The translations under genes were made by a program, and so were the position numbers. Source: Daphnia pulex (lineage: Eukaryota; Arthropoda; Branchiopoda; Diplostraca; Daphniidae). Taken from it: 64,000 nt of DNA. Shown here piece by piece: positions 43,540 through 55,013 of this stretch (position 1 is the first letter of the stretch; each line of letters opens with the position of its first letter). Below the pieces are notes generated by a model. It saw nothing but the letters and a program-made list of their open reading frames with translations. It was not told the origin of the DNA and ran no database searches. The stretch is from the NCBI RefSeq assembly GCF_021134715.1, contig NC_060024.1, positions 2,976,001 to 3,040,000 of the forward strand. The letters run 5' to 3'.

Positions 43540-44000
43540 ATGTATGATGGTGCAGTATGATAAGCAAAATCAATTATGCAATAAGTCTAACACCTGTGTT
43601 ACGGTAATCGGGCTTGTTTCCAAGAAGTATTACTTTCCATGTCCTAGACATCACGATCGAAAAGCAGCGTTTGTGCCTGGGTGGATTATATCGCCCTCGT
43701 TTGTAAAAAATTTAAAAACCTGTATTCGGTGAATCTCGAGCATCCTGTTACGTTTCTAAATAGCTTAGTTTGTAGCATAGTAAAATTTCGAGATTTCAGT
43801 TTGTTACAAAGTTGAAAAGTCAAGTTGGTTCGATTCCAGGTGCAGACTAATAGCAATAAAACATTACACTGTATTAAAAATATTTTGAAAAAGGAAAAAT
43901 AGTGAACAAAGAAATCGAATTATGGTTGAGCGGTGGGTTTAGATGGATGTTCACCTTCAGTTAGTGATAAGAACTTTTCTTCCCATCACCCTATACCTTG
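43540..44000 (+). repeat. tRNA-derived SINE-like repeat (inverted relative at 52620-53010)
   Basis: Shares, in reverse orientation with 52620-53010: ACACCTGTGTTACGG (43590 region), a GAACAAAG...TGGTT block, GTGGGTTTAGATGG-like and AGGTGAACATCC/GGATGTTCACCT, then CACCCTATACCTTGAACCACCT. Pol III-like boxes are present: A-box-like TAGCTTAGTTTG at 43761 and B-box GGTTCGATTCC at 43827-43837. The order box A, box B, body fits a SINE reading left to right. Confidence 0.55.
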
Positions 44001-44365
44001 AACCACCTTGGGTAGTTAATTAAAAAACATTTTTGTTTTGTCATACTATCGAAACATTTTAGGTTTCATCCTCTATGGAATAACACAATTGTGTGATACA
44101 ATACATTTTTTTAAATTCAAATGAAATCACATGAAACATGATTTTCTTCGAGTTGTTAGTAAGCACACGACTGCTAATTAATCGTTTATTCTGAAAATTT
44201 TTAAACTGTGACATTGTACACAAATCTTATGTGGTTTCATACAGAAAATTTTGAAAAATTTCAATTTCCAAATTGTGTTGATGTGGATAAATTGGGTATA
44301 AAGTCTGCCGGAATAAAATTGATTTAACTTCATTTGTCATTAAATGAATACACGATAGCTGCAGT

Positions 44366-45054
44366 TTATTTTCCAGCATTCCCACATAAAGGAAAGCCAG
44401 TGGTGCTACTGCAAATAGCCGTCAGGCTGCTCGTTGATGTAGTGATGACTACACTGGTAACAGTTGACGTACCGAAAGCCAACAAAAATCGATTCGGACT
44501 TCCTTCGGGCACCACGAAACCAGATTCAATTTCCAAAGGAATTAGAGACGATTCGTCAATAGATGTATTGGCTACTTCTAAAGATGGCTCACTTGACCTT
44601 AAATTTGTAGTAAATTATTCATTTTACTTATGCGATCTTTTATGTTGTTGTAAGGTAGAAAATTTGTTTAATTTTAATTGAGTTTCGTTTGGATAACTTC
44701 TTACTTTGTTTCAACGGGAAGAAAGGTGCCACCTTCCTTGTTCTGGACTTCATCGTCGTTATAGAAGAGCCCTCTGCGACTGCGGCCCTGGGATGTAGCA
44801 TCGTCGTAAAAGAGTCCACGACGCCGGCGTCCAATGGTGCACGTCGTTAGAGTTGACGTTGAGGTGGTACAAGTTGTTACGGAAGTAAAAGTTGAAGTGG
44901 TGGTAGTGGTTTTTTTAATTAGGGTGAAAGTGGTAAACGTTATGGAAGCAGTGGTAAGCAAGAATCGCTCTTGGTCGGTTTTAGGTGTTTCCGTTGAAGA
45001 AGAATAACCGCAAAAAATGGCGAAGATGAGTAGACAGGTAACTTCAAAGCGCAT
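44366..45054 (-). CDS. Small secreted Thr/Cys-rich protein with tandem polybasic sites (copy B, two exons)
   Basis: Exon 1 45054-44705 (350 nt) and exon 2 44597-44366 (232 nt), joined over a short 107-bp GT-AG intron in phase 2, give about 193 residues. A signal peptide (MRFEVTCLLIFAIFCGYSSS) is followed by a Thr/Phe-rich stretch, SVTTC...LTTC (Cys nine apart), RRRRG-LFYDDATSQ, RSRRG-LFYNDDE, and exon 2 with IESGFVVPEGSP, a TSTSSLTAIC...C module (Cys eight apart) and terminal NAGK. The domain order, intron position and phase match copies A and C, but the sequence is far more divergent, so it is an older paralogue. All Cys and both furin-like sites are kept. Unknown function. Confidence 0.8.
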
Positions 45055-45160
45055 TTTTCGATATTTTTTTAAGTTTTTTAATATGAAATAATGTGGATTC
45101 GGGAGAACACTTTAAACTCCTTTGTATCGAATATGTATGACATTGGTTGAAACCGTATGA

Positions 45161-45171
45161 CTATTTATATA
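45161..45171 (-). promoter_or_regulatory. TATA box of copy B
   Basis: TATATAAATAG on the minus strand, about 107 bp upstream of the ATG, comparable to the TATA position in copies A and C, though the flanking bases differ. Confidence 0.55.
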
Positions 45172-45179
45172 TGTAAACT

Positions 45180-47255
45180 AATCTTGACTTAAGGCAAAAT
45201 CGTAATAAAGGGGTTTGAAGTATGAACTATAGACCGCCCATAATTTTACTATTCGTTGTATATGTGGATGTCAAAAATGGTATTTAATCAGCAAAACAGC
45301 AGCCAGAACCAAATTAGAGGATTGGTTCAACTTACATAATAACTTAAAATTGTCAAGGTCCACTTTGAACTATTTATTTTAAATAAATAGAAGTATTAAA
45401 TCTACTTAGAAGATACCCTACTAGCACACTTGATCTTAGAGATATCAGACTGTGAAACAATAAAAACGACGAACGTATATCGAATAGACCGACATGTGAT
45501 TTCTCCTTAAAAATCATAGTCTTAAAAATTATTTCGTAAATTTTAACATAAATCTGAATTTTTCACTTGGACATACATTTTTCGTCTGAGAAATCTCATC
45601 TGATGGGTATCAATGAAAGGACTTAAAAAAATAGTGGAGATTAGGAAGTCCCTGTGATATCCATATTATACATCGTAAAGGATATCCAAGTGGAATGTGT
45701 AGGACATCTCGAGGATATCCCAGTGACGGCGGAGTTCTAGTAGTATATTTTTAGTTTATTTGATAGAATTATAAGACCCATGTATTAGTTGTGTTAAGTG
45801 AACAATATAAAACAACTATAAATTTGTGCATATTCTAGACAATTACGTTTTTGTTTCCACCACTTAATAATGGTACTCATTTGAATTGGCTTTTCCCTAA
45901 ACAAAGTGTGATATTTAAGACATAATGACGCTTATTGTTGGTGAGTTGAAAAAGTTTTGAACTTTTTTTAAAGCTCTTCCCTGTTCAAGTACATAAATAT
46001 AACTTAACAAGTAGGTTGATCAGCATTATAATCACAGTGAAAAAAAAGTTCATGCTTCTTCGAAGAGTAATATACTTAAAAAATTATTTGTTGCGTTGCG
46101 TGAAAAAGACGATCGTTTGGTAGGAATAATACAAATATTTAAAAAAATCGCTTAATTGTATTGCAGTTTACTAAATTTTTCCAAACGTAGTAGCTGTTAC
46201 CATTTAGTTCATGTGCATTTCAATATACGTATAACGAATGATGACCAACCAACGGGAAATGAAGCATTTGACTTCATAAAATCTCACGTGATTATCGTTT
46301 GAGTATAAAATTCTCACATTTTCTCATGTGATCACCGCATATGAGATCGTATTAAACAGAAATGCTTTTGTCCTGTATGAAAACACCTCTTTGACTAATC
46401 AATGATAATTTCAAGGATATTACCTTGATTAATTTTCCAATGATTTCGCCATCAAAATTTTGACATATTTATTACTGACTAAGCACAAATTAATCACTGA
46501 CCTATATAGTTATTTATTATTGAAGTTAACTTAACAACCGCTTGAATTTTTAGCAATCTATTGATTTTCAAATGATTTATTTATCGATTTCTGACGAAAT
46601 CTGAATGACAAGGAAATTGTTTTCATTGATCAACTTGTGATTTCTCAATCAATATTCTATCATTTGTCGTTGTATTTTTAATGATTATTTATGATTATAG
46701 CATAACGTTTTGGTGATTACCCGTGGTTTCTCAACTATTATTTTGTGATTATACACTTATTATCTTCACTACGTTTCATTGATGACATGTCCATGACTAT
46801 TCCGAGATTTGGGAGCTTATACCTTGACCTTTCATTAATACATCTGTCATATCTCAATGGCTATCCAGTATCCCTATGGATTTTTCGCTGATTATACTAA
46901 GACGGTTCGGTGATTTCTTAATACTTATTCCGTGTTATCGACAGATATTATAGCCATTTCGATTGACTTTATTTCGCAGTATGCAGTATACACATCATAC
47001 ATAGCATACATGGCATACATAGTACACACCTCATGATTTACTTTTCCTTTGAATTATTCACGTCTCTTGTTGTTAGAGTAAATGTGCTCATAATAGATGT
47101 TCACTCTGCACCAGGGAAGCGTGCTATTCCCAAATCTAAATTATCTAGCAGAGCGTGAAAAAATAGATTAGAAAAAATAATTATTTATAACAAAAAAAGT
47201 AAAAAATACCACATATATCTTCTAAGACATCAGAGTCCAGTTTGGGGTCCTCAGC
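45180..47255. other. AT-rich non-coding stretch with recurrent TGATT words
   Basis: No gene supported. From 46280 to 46980 the sequence is filled with TGATT/AATCA at irregular 15-40 bp spacing. Around 45650-45730 there are several GGATATCC/AGGACATC words. A CATACA-type short repeat is at 46981-47030. Confidence 0.45.
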
Positions 47256-47261
47256 ATCTTT

Positions 47262-48450
47262 CAGCTGATTCCTCCAACAACAACTGAACTGGAGAGCATA
47301 TCTTCATTGAAACAAAATTCCAGGCTTGTACCAGCCAAGAGAGAAGACTTTTTTTCTCTCTTAGTTGTTTTACTCTTCTTGGGCTCAGTTCTACCTTCGA
47401 CTAAAGAGATTAGATTACACATTACACACTTGAAAAAAATATCCATGAAAAATAAATAAATTGCATACCAAAGCATTCTGAACTTCCTCTTTTACCCATC
47501 TTTCAGGTGCTTGTTCAGATTTGTAAGATTTCGCGAACTTGGAAATAATCTGGGGCAATCCTGTGAATGAGCAATAAAAATCATAGGAAAGGGAGTATTA
47601 CGCAGTAGCGGTAGTCTTAAAAAAAAATTAAGGAACTGCTCTATGGCCCTTAATAAAGTATTTTTTTCCTGCTATTTACAAATAATTGAAAGAAGATTAA
47701 TACCATCTTGCAGACAGAGGTTTTTTTTCTTTCAACTGTTGGCTTAGTTCACTCTGTTTCACAATTTCTTCCTCCTTTTTAGCCAGAATACTTGTCAAAT
47801 TGGCTATGGTTTTGGATTGGTCCACTTCATCAACTTGATACTGAAATTTAACATAAAAAATGTGATATCAAGAAGCATTCATTTAAAAAGCTGGCAATGG
47901 AAATCAACTAATTGACAGCGCTATAATAGGGGGTTTGAACATACTTGTTTTTAGCTCCTGCTGAAAGTTTACTGCAATCTTGCTCAGCTGGGCGTTTCTA
48001 TAAAGGTAAAAACTATTAAATAATAGATCTCATGAGACGGCAACTAAATTTAATTACCCTGCTAGAAAATGAAATTTCAATTGGCTGATTCTTTTTTTTT
48101 TCCAGCAGAACTGGATTCTGCGTTAGAATCTTCAATAGAATTATAATTTGTGTCGGATTTATTACCGCCCTCATCTAATTCTTGATCATCCTCTAGATCG
48201 CTGCTGGATTCTGAATGTGTGTTCACTGCAATTTATAATTTGTGAAAAATCCTCTATAGTTTGGTCAGCGTTCTTCTCAAGAGCCGCTTTCGAACCTCTA
48301 AACAAAACACACATTGATTCCAGGAGAATAGGGTTTGAATTCAGAAATAAAACTTACCGCGTGAAACCGAATATCCCAGATGTGACTAACAATCCTTTGG
48401 CAACACCCTATTGCTAATTCTGGTTTGGATATTGTCACTGATCTGTTCAT
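47262..48450 (-). pseudogene. Degraded multi-exon gene of unknown function
   Basis: Coding-like blocks on the minus strand, separated by GT-AG-like junctions: an ATG exon 48450-48358 (MNRSVTISKPELAIGCCQRI), a block with ALEKNADQTIEDFSQII (about 48290-48225), an acidic Ser-rich block (SESSSDLEDDQELDEG, about 48215-48080), KRPAEQDCSKLSAGAKNK (about 47995), a coiled-coil block (IANLTSILAKKEEEIVKQSE, about 47820-47705), ISKFAKSYKSEQAPERWVKEEVQNAL (about 47560-47475) and a Lys-rich end (about 47400-47262). I could not join all exons in phase, and a run of ten A near 48090 shifts the frame. It lies head to head with the transposase relic at 49146, so it may be a second protein of the same element or an unrelated dead gene. 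Confidence 0.35.
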
Positions 48451-49145
48451 TTTGTAGTTGGTTGTTATTTGTGACAGTAGAAATGCGTTACACTGACCAA
48501 CAAGATTGTTGTTCCTGTTTTTTTTTTAAATTGAAATCACCAAATATTTTATAGACAAAATATACCTTTCGTTTTCCAGAGAATTGATGCAAATTCACCA
48601 GTCTACGTTTCTTTATTAATTTCACTTTTTCTACTCATCTTTCAGCTTCAGAAACACTTAAAATCCACTTCACCAGCCTCAGAAAGAAACGTAAAATTCA
48701 AACTGATAAAAGCTTTCTGCTAACAGCCTTCATAAATTTTAGTAAATTTGGATGAAGATGCTAATTATTCCCATTCATTGTAAAAATGGTAAATTTACAA
48801 AATATTTTTAGCTACAAATTTAAAATTAAACATAGTTTTTTTATTTTTTCTTAATTTGAAAATTGAAAATCATTTTATAGTGATATGGCAAACAAACACC
48901 AGAGGGCTTACTGTTAGGTAATGCCATATCGTTTATTTTCAACACTGATGGCGTAGGCCTACCCGCTTTTAATTCTTCGAAATCTCTATATGGCCGGGAC
49001 AATTCATGATTGCAGAACTTCCGCAAAACATAAGAAAACATTTATTGTATTGAGTTTTTGTGGGTTGGTCCTGGAAAACCTGCCAAAATTGATGCTATAA
49101 TGAGATAAATGGTAAATGAACTCATAATATTTGCCATGTGTGAAT

Positions 49146-49800
49146 TTCAGTGGCTTTTTACTACGACAGTTCATCTTATTGGTTACTACTTATTTTTTCG
49201 GTTGACAGCATCGCCCGTGCTCCAATTCGAAATTTCATGCAGTTTAATGGACGCTACGGCTGTCCATGGTGTTTACATCCTGGAAAAACCGTGATGTCTA
49301 AAACAGAAAAGGGCAGAGTAAATGCATATTTCCATAAAAAAATTAGGTTTTCCTTCACGGACGAAAAGTGAAACTAAAATTAATGCTCGGTTTGCCAAAT
49401 TATCTTCAAATCCAGTTTTAGTTGTGAAATCGTTCTCCTTATCAAACAAGCTCCCTCATTTTGACATAATTTCTGCCTTCGTGGTGGATTCTCTTCACTG
49501 CGTCGATCAAGGAGCAACGAAGCAGCTTGCCGAACTCTGGTTTTGTCCAAAATATTTAAATAAAGAGTAGTACATTGGAAAACCAGCCAAAATCGTACAG
49601 ATTGATTCCGAGCTTCTTATCACAAGACCTCCTTCAAACCTCACTTGGCTCTACTGTTCTTTGTCACAACGTTCTTATTCGAAAGGATCGGACTGGCGAA
49701 ATTGGTTGTATTATAATGGCCCCTTGCCATTGAGCGATATTCTTCCTGTTCACTATTACAACCACATCCTTCTATATTCCGAACTCTAAGCAAAAAAGAA
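49146..49800 (+). pseudogene. TNP2-like (CMC/EnSpm-type) transposase relic
   Basis: The plus strand reads FSVDSIARAPIRNFMQFNGR-YGCPWCLHPGKTV (49195-49290). After a frameshift it gives FVVDSLHCVDQGATKQLAELW (49480-49545), and then, past a stop, YIGKPAKIVQID, SSNLTWLYCSLS-like and DWRNWLYYNGPLPLSDILP-VHYYNH (to about 49770). This series (D-S-x-A-R...Q-F-N-G-x-Y-G-C-x-x-C-x-H-x-G; D-x-x-H-C-V-D-x-G) is the one I associate with animal TNP2-like transposases. Two or more breaks; inactive. Element ends not found. Superfamily name is from memory of motifs. Confidence 0.6.
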
Positions 49801-52130
49801 ATTTAATTTTGTGAAGTGGGACAGGCTATTGAGCAGCTCGAAAAATTTGTTGAAGATATTTGAACGTTTGTTTTGAAAACAACAACGGCAATATAATAGA
49901 ATTGATCAATGGGACCCATGCTATCGACTTACAAATTGCCAAAAAGTTCATAAAATGTCAACAACTCAACGGATTAGCAAAAAAACATCTGAACCTATCA
50001 ACCAATTATTAATTTTTACCGCTTCAACATCAATTGCTTGATCAGCCTACTCCTACTAAAAAGGCCGTTAAATGTAAAAATGATCTTGTTCTTCTTGGCG
50101 CTGCAACTACCATGGTGATGAATACTAACGAAATTCTTTTACTCAGCAATATAAGCAAAAAATCTTACAAAACAACTTGTAAATCTTACAAGGAAATGTA
50201 CTAAGAATAACGTGTTAACCATCGTCGATTTTAATGTGAAAAATAAAGAAACAAAAAGCAAGACGTCAAAATTTTATCCCTGAGGTATATTTATATACGA
50301 AGGTCCTTAAAAATATTAGGGTGTGGGGTATAGGGGGTAGGGTAGTAGTAGCTAGTAGAGAAATTCAGAGGGTTTAATGTCCGTTTTGTTTTTACTTATA
50401 CGTTTCTTCCCTGAATGACCAATTGTCACCAAATTTTGTACATAATTCTGTCAAAATTTGATACACCGTGTATTGGGGTTTTTATTTGTTTTCATTGCTG
50501 TTTTGAAAAATGAATTTGCGTACTTGTTACCTAGCTGGTTGACGAATCCTAGGCAGTGAATTCGCTTTTGATTGCGTAACCTTCCAACTCGCAGTGCAGT
50601 GAGTGCTCAGCAGTGTAAACAAAAAGAGAAAAAAGTTAGGCTCTTCCCTAGCAAGACAACTTCTCTGCTATCAGAGTGGAGAGGACAAGGGAAGAAGATG
50701 GAGATGACGATATTGTTCTTATTTGATTTGATTTGGTTTATATTGTTCTTGTTCGATTACGTCTTTATTGTTCTTTTTACTTTGTATTTTCCCATTATTA
50801 CTTTTGTAACTCTTTTGTTTTATTCTTACCTCTTTTTTACTGTTTTTTGTCTTGATTTTAATAAATTTGTTTACCAAGTAAAATTTCTATGCCTCCTTTT
50901 TTAACAGTTAGTCATCAACCAAGAAGTTTAGGAACATTTTAAAATTTTTAGATTATACTCATTTTGAAGCTCTGGGTCATCTCTCTCTTCTTCCCTTGTC
51001 CTCTCCACAGTCATCAAGATCTTCTCGCGGTCGTGAAGAGTACCACCGATCTTCCACTTCCATTTACCTCTAAAAGCTTTTTAAATTTAATTTATCAAAA
51101 ATTACATATTATCTTTCTTATGCGACTCGATCGAAATTCGAACCGTGATCCATACGAGTGGTAGCCCGAATAGCTGACCATTAGACCACCATTGGCAAAG
51201 CATGGGCCGGATGTTGTGTACATTAAACACTGTAACGAAAGACGAAGTAAAGCTATGGTAATATCGCTAGCGGCGCTACTATCGGTATCGATTTTGGAAC
51301 CGGTTGTAAAAAACTTAGGTTATATGCATCCATTTCTTTATAGTTTATATGTAACTAATAATTTTTTAAATTCCATGTTACTATAATAATAAATGTTGCT
51401 ATAACTTAATCTAAACATGAAGTGCGACGTGGGGTGGCGGGGCGAAGCCTCCGCTACACCTAAGTCGCACCACTCATAATATTGACTAATTATTAGTCAA
51501 TTAGTTATAAAGAATCAATTAATTAAAGAGAATAAAGGGAAACAGAATTTTCTAAGCGTTATAGACTTATAGTAAGTATTAATCTACTATTAAACCTTGA
51601 TTTTCTGTCTCTTTAACGTTCAAAACAAATTACCGAAGGAAATACCGAAGGAATCTTGTTTTACTGTCGAAGAATGGAAAGCTCTTCTCCATTGGAAAAA
51701 AAGGTTTAACTTGTATCATGAAATGGAACTGATGGAATGGTTCTCCTTTTTTGGTAATTGACTTGAATGCATCAACGTAATGAGTATAACGAACAAATTT
51801 CAATTGATGGAATATGTCCAAGAAAAAGAAAAAACTTGTATTTTTTCTGAGTAATGTTCAAAATGTCATAAACATGTGTTTATTTGAAAAAAAATGGAAA
51901 ATATTATTAATCTGTGCTATCAAATTTAATAGACAGAGATTAAGAATAAAATGTTCGTACAATTTATTATGTATATGTGTGAATCATCTTTTATCCTATA
52001 CGTGCTATAATCGTTTGATCAATAAAAAAAAAGTGAAAATACAGCAAAAATCACTGATCTTCAAAAACTTATCATTAAAAATTAGTACAAGACCACATCA
52101 TAGATTTCATTGTCTACAGATAAGGTGATC
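49801..52130. other. Non-coding stretch with small repeats
   Basis: Coding-like debris (QPTPTKKAVKCKNDLVLLGAA near 50041-50105) may be the end of the transposase relic. A GC-rich hairpin lies at 51422-51470 (GTGCGAC/GTCGCAC outer stem, an imperfect inner stem around GAA). Otherwise AT-rich and without a gene; a Phe/Leu-rich frame at 50572-50904 is compositionally driven. Confidence 0.45.
51124..51197 (-). repeat. tRNA-like fragment (probable SINE head or tRNA pseudogene)
   Basis: On the minus strand GGTGGTCTAATGGTCAGC resembles a tRNA 5' half with an A box, and GGTTCGAATTTCGA, 30-40 bases on, resembles a T arm/B box. Acceptor arms do not pair, so it is not a functional tRNA gene. Confidence 0.5.
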
Positions 52131-52134
52131 GTTA

Positions 52135-52205
52135 TGACTTATTTTTGTGGTGGTGATCACTTTCACAAGTGATACCAAAGGTCCGGGTTCAATTCCTGGA
52201 TCTAA
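52135..52205 (+). repeat. tRNA T-arm-like segment
   Basis: TCCGGGTTCAATTCCTGGA (52182-52200) folds as a perfect T arm with a B-box core (GGTTCAATTCC). No convincing A box or acceptor stem. Probably a tRNA-derived repeat; the following 52210-52620 is AT-rich with many TGATT words, as in 46280-46980. Confidence 0.45.
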
Positions 52206-52619
52206 CATTAAGTTAGCATTCGCTGTATTAATTATCAGTATTTTTTTACTGGTAATCATTTCATTTTAATGACAGTTATATGTAACCAAAAAAAACGTCA
52301 AATACTAGCATTTTAGGAGTCAACAATCAGCATCTATTTATCACTAAGAAATCATTCCTATGATTAATAAATTTTTGTTCAATGAGTCTCTTTTGATTTT
52401 ATAATGATTTTTAAACAGTTATTGCTATTCATTTTCATGATTATTATCAGTTAATATCCCTGAACTTTTATCAGATTCAAGTGATATTTCAGAGATTAAA
52501 GTAAAGTAAAAAATGTTCACCAATAAATCATTCCAGTGATTTTACAAAGTCATTGATGTTCATTGATTTTTTTTATGATTTTTACGATCTTTTGTGACTT
52601 CCAATGATTTATTTCCACG

Positions 52620-53010
52620 TGGGATAAACCAATCCGAGGTGGTTCAAGGTATAGGGTAACGGGCAAAAATGTTCTTAGCATTAATTGAAGGTGAACATCC
52701 CTCCCAAACCCACCCCTAAACCATTATTTGATTGCTTTGTTCTCATTTTTTTCTTTTTTCAAAAGGAAATATTCAATAATTATGTTTACTGTTTTAAGTC
52801 TAATCTGTAGTCGAACCCACTTACATTTAGTACATATTGAGAGATCTTCCCTATTCTACCGACTGAGCTATATAGTAAAGACTGAAGATACTAGCATAAT
52901 AGAAACATAGCTAGATCCTCGGGAATGACCAAATATAGGAATTTCTACGCTGTACTAGCACTAATAGCTATTTTTTTTAAATTTCAAACAAACCAGATTT
53001 CCGTAACACA
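52620..53010 (-). repeat. tRNA-derived SINE-like repeat (inverted relative of 43540-44000)
   Basis: On the minus strand: A box TAGCTCAGTCGGTAGA (52870-52855), B-box-like GGGTTCGACTAC (52819-52806), then the body shared with 43540-44000. The tRNA-like head is better preserved than in the other copy. Confidence 0.55.
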
Positions 53011-53295
53011 GGTGTTTCACTATGTTGGGAGGTTGATGTGACCAAAAGAGGGTTAGCTTATATTTTCTTCGTTTTTACCGACGGAAGTAAAAGAAAGGGG
53101 AAGAAAATGCACATTGTCTTCTCTCCCGCCAGATTCATTGTGCATGCGTCTAAATAAAAATGTTTTCCTATACCTAAACATTCGTTTGGAAATATCTCCA
53201 ATTCACAAAATATTTTCTACTTAGCAAACCCCATTTTTCTCTCAGTGTAATTTTTTGGCTATAAACTAAACAAGCAACAGGTCGAAGTCAGTATT

Positions 53296-54306
53296 TAGAG
53301 TAATTGGGAAAGCCCATAATTGATTCGAAAGTCAAGGTAGGACGACCCATTTTTAAGACTTTTAACTAAACAAGTAACAGGTTTCGCACGTATTCTTTAA
53401 TTCAGGTAAATGAAGTGAAAAAATAAAATTTATTTCCAAAAAATGATTTTGACAATTTGCCCCCTTCCCTTTACTGTGGATTTGAGTACGACGAATCAAT
53501 TGGTATGAAACAAATTTATCTGAAAAGAAAAAAAATTGTATAACGTACAACGTAAATCTGAAAAAAACCGCTCCAAACCAAAAAAAACAAAAAACATGGC
53601 GATTATTTAACGTTTAACCTCGCCTATCCCATGGATTTCAACACTCAATAATTCGATAAAAAGACAAAATTTACGAAAAAACAAGAAAATCTTATTCCTT
53701 AGAGTAGGAAACATGCCTATTTTTAAGTAGGCTAAAAAGTTGAGTAATACCCAGCAAATAAATCCACTATAAAAATCCACTAGCTAATAGCAATTTTTGC
53801 AGCTGATCGAAGCATTTTAACTAAAAAATTAAAAAAATTATGAGACGAAAATTGTCTTATCATATATAACCTTATCTAGTCTTATGATATAATTAATAAA
53901 CGATTCTTATATTTTTTCGATTTATATCTTTAAATATTTTTAGCTACGGTGGTGTATGTGATGAAAAGCTATAGGCAGATACACTAGAAGAGCTTCAAAC
54001 TGTAGCCAATCTCCACTCTTAGAATATTGAATAAAAATTTCCTAAACATATACTTCATTGAGGAGAGTGGGGCGATCTGGCGTTTGGATCAGTTGACTCA
54101 ATTTATTTCTTGATGGTTTAGAAATGCAATAAATATTGAAAAAATCAGGAGATGTAGATGTTAGTAATGTGCATCTTAAAACAAAATTTCATGGTATTAC
54201 GACGATCGGTTTAGGAATGCAAAATAAAATAAATTATTCGTCTTAAAAATGGGTCGTCCTACCATGACTTTCGAATTAATTATCGGTTTTCCGAATTACT
54301 TTAAGT
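53296..54306. mobile_element. MITE-like element, 1.0 kb, with about 65-bp inverted ends
   Basis: Left 53296-53369 and right 54240-54306 are reverse complements at roughly 90 percent (shared GACGACCCATTTTTAAGAC, ATTCGAAAGTCA, GTAATT). The interior is AT-rich without an open frame of note. A short direct repeat, ACTAAACAAG(C/T)AACAGGT, lies on either side of the left arm (53265 and 53363). Confidence 0.65.
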
Positions 54307-54922
54307 ATATAAAAAAATATGGCAAATATTCTACTTTATCTCCTCTTCATACTAACAATGGTTTAAATAAGAGATATTCAATGATATACTAACACCCCTT
54401 TGTAAGGAGCGCATCGGCCACACAACGTCGGGGCTATTTGTCGTACATAAAGTTGCATACGACAGCAGTAAAATTATTTGTGTTCGACTTTTTTGTGTTT
54501 TTAGTCTACTACCATTCTCATTAACCCTCTTTATTGATATTCCGTTGGTGGGTTGCATAATTGTTTTTTTTTTTTTTTTTTTTTAATTGTTATATCTTAA
54601 TGTCAGTCAACGATTTTTCCCATAAGAAATACAGGGGACAAGAGATCTCGCCGGTTTGAGCGACTGACTCTGTATGTGGAGTCAGTTGCCCCTTATTTTT
54701 TGCTTTTATATTTTAAAATACCTAAACTAGACATAATTTGATCATTTTGACAAAAATACCAGTAAAATGCTGAATTATTCTCTTTTTTTAAAGTTTTGGT
54801 TGAACTTAATAATTTAAAAAACAAGAGAATTAGAGCTCAAAGAAAAAAAGTAAGCCAGTTGCACCACTCTTTCCTACTTACCATTTGAGTACACATTGCA
54901 TCTAGTCCTCATTCTGTATGGG

Positions 54923-54930
54923 TATATATA
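54923..54930 (+). promoter_or_regulatory. TATA box of copy C
   Basis: TATATATA, 84 bp upstream of the ATG at 55014, inside GTATGGGTATATATAGTCGG, which is identical to the copy A promoter. An upstream in-frame ATG at 54918 would put the TATA box inside the protein, so it is not the start. Confidence 0.65.
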
Positions 54931-55013
54931 GTCGGCTAAGTAATTTTCAGTGGTCATTCAATATCGCAACCAATTTGAACATTAACGTTTGTATTTTATC
55001 CCTGTTATATACA

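Noticed and set aside
50572-50904. Phe/Leu-rich 110-codon frame suggesting a membrane protein
   Set aside because: Composition reflects a T-rich tract; no conserved pattern or splice signals.
52182-52200. Functional tRNA gene
   Set aside because: Only a T arm is convincing; no acceptor stem or A box. The same applies to 51124-51197 and 52806-52870, where acceptor arms do not pair.
54918-55013. Upstream in-frame ATG of copy C adding 32 residues
   Set aside because: The extension would span the TATA box and the region aligned with the untranslated leader of copy A; the start at 55014 gives the signal peptide.
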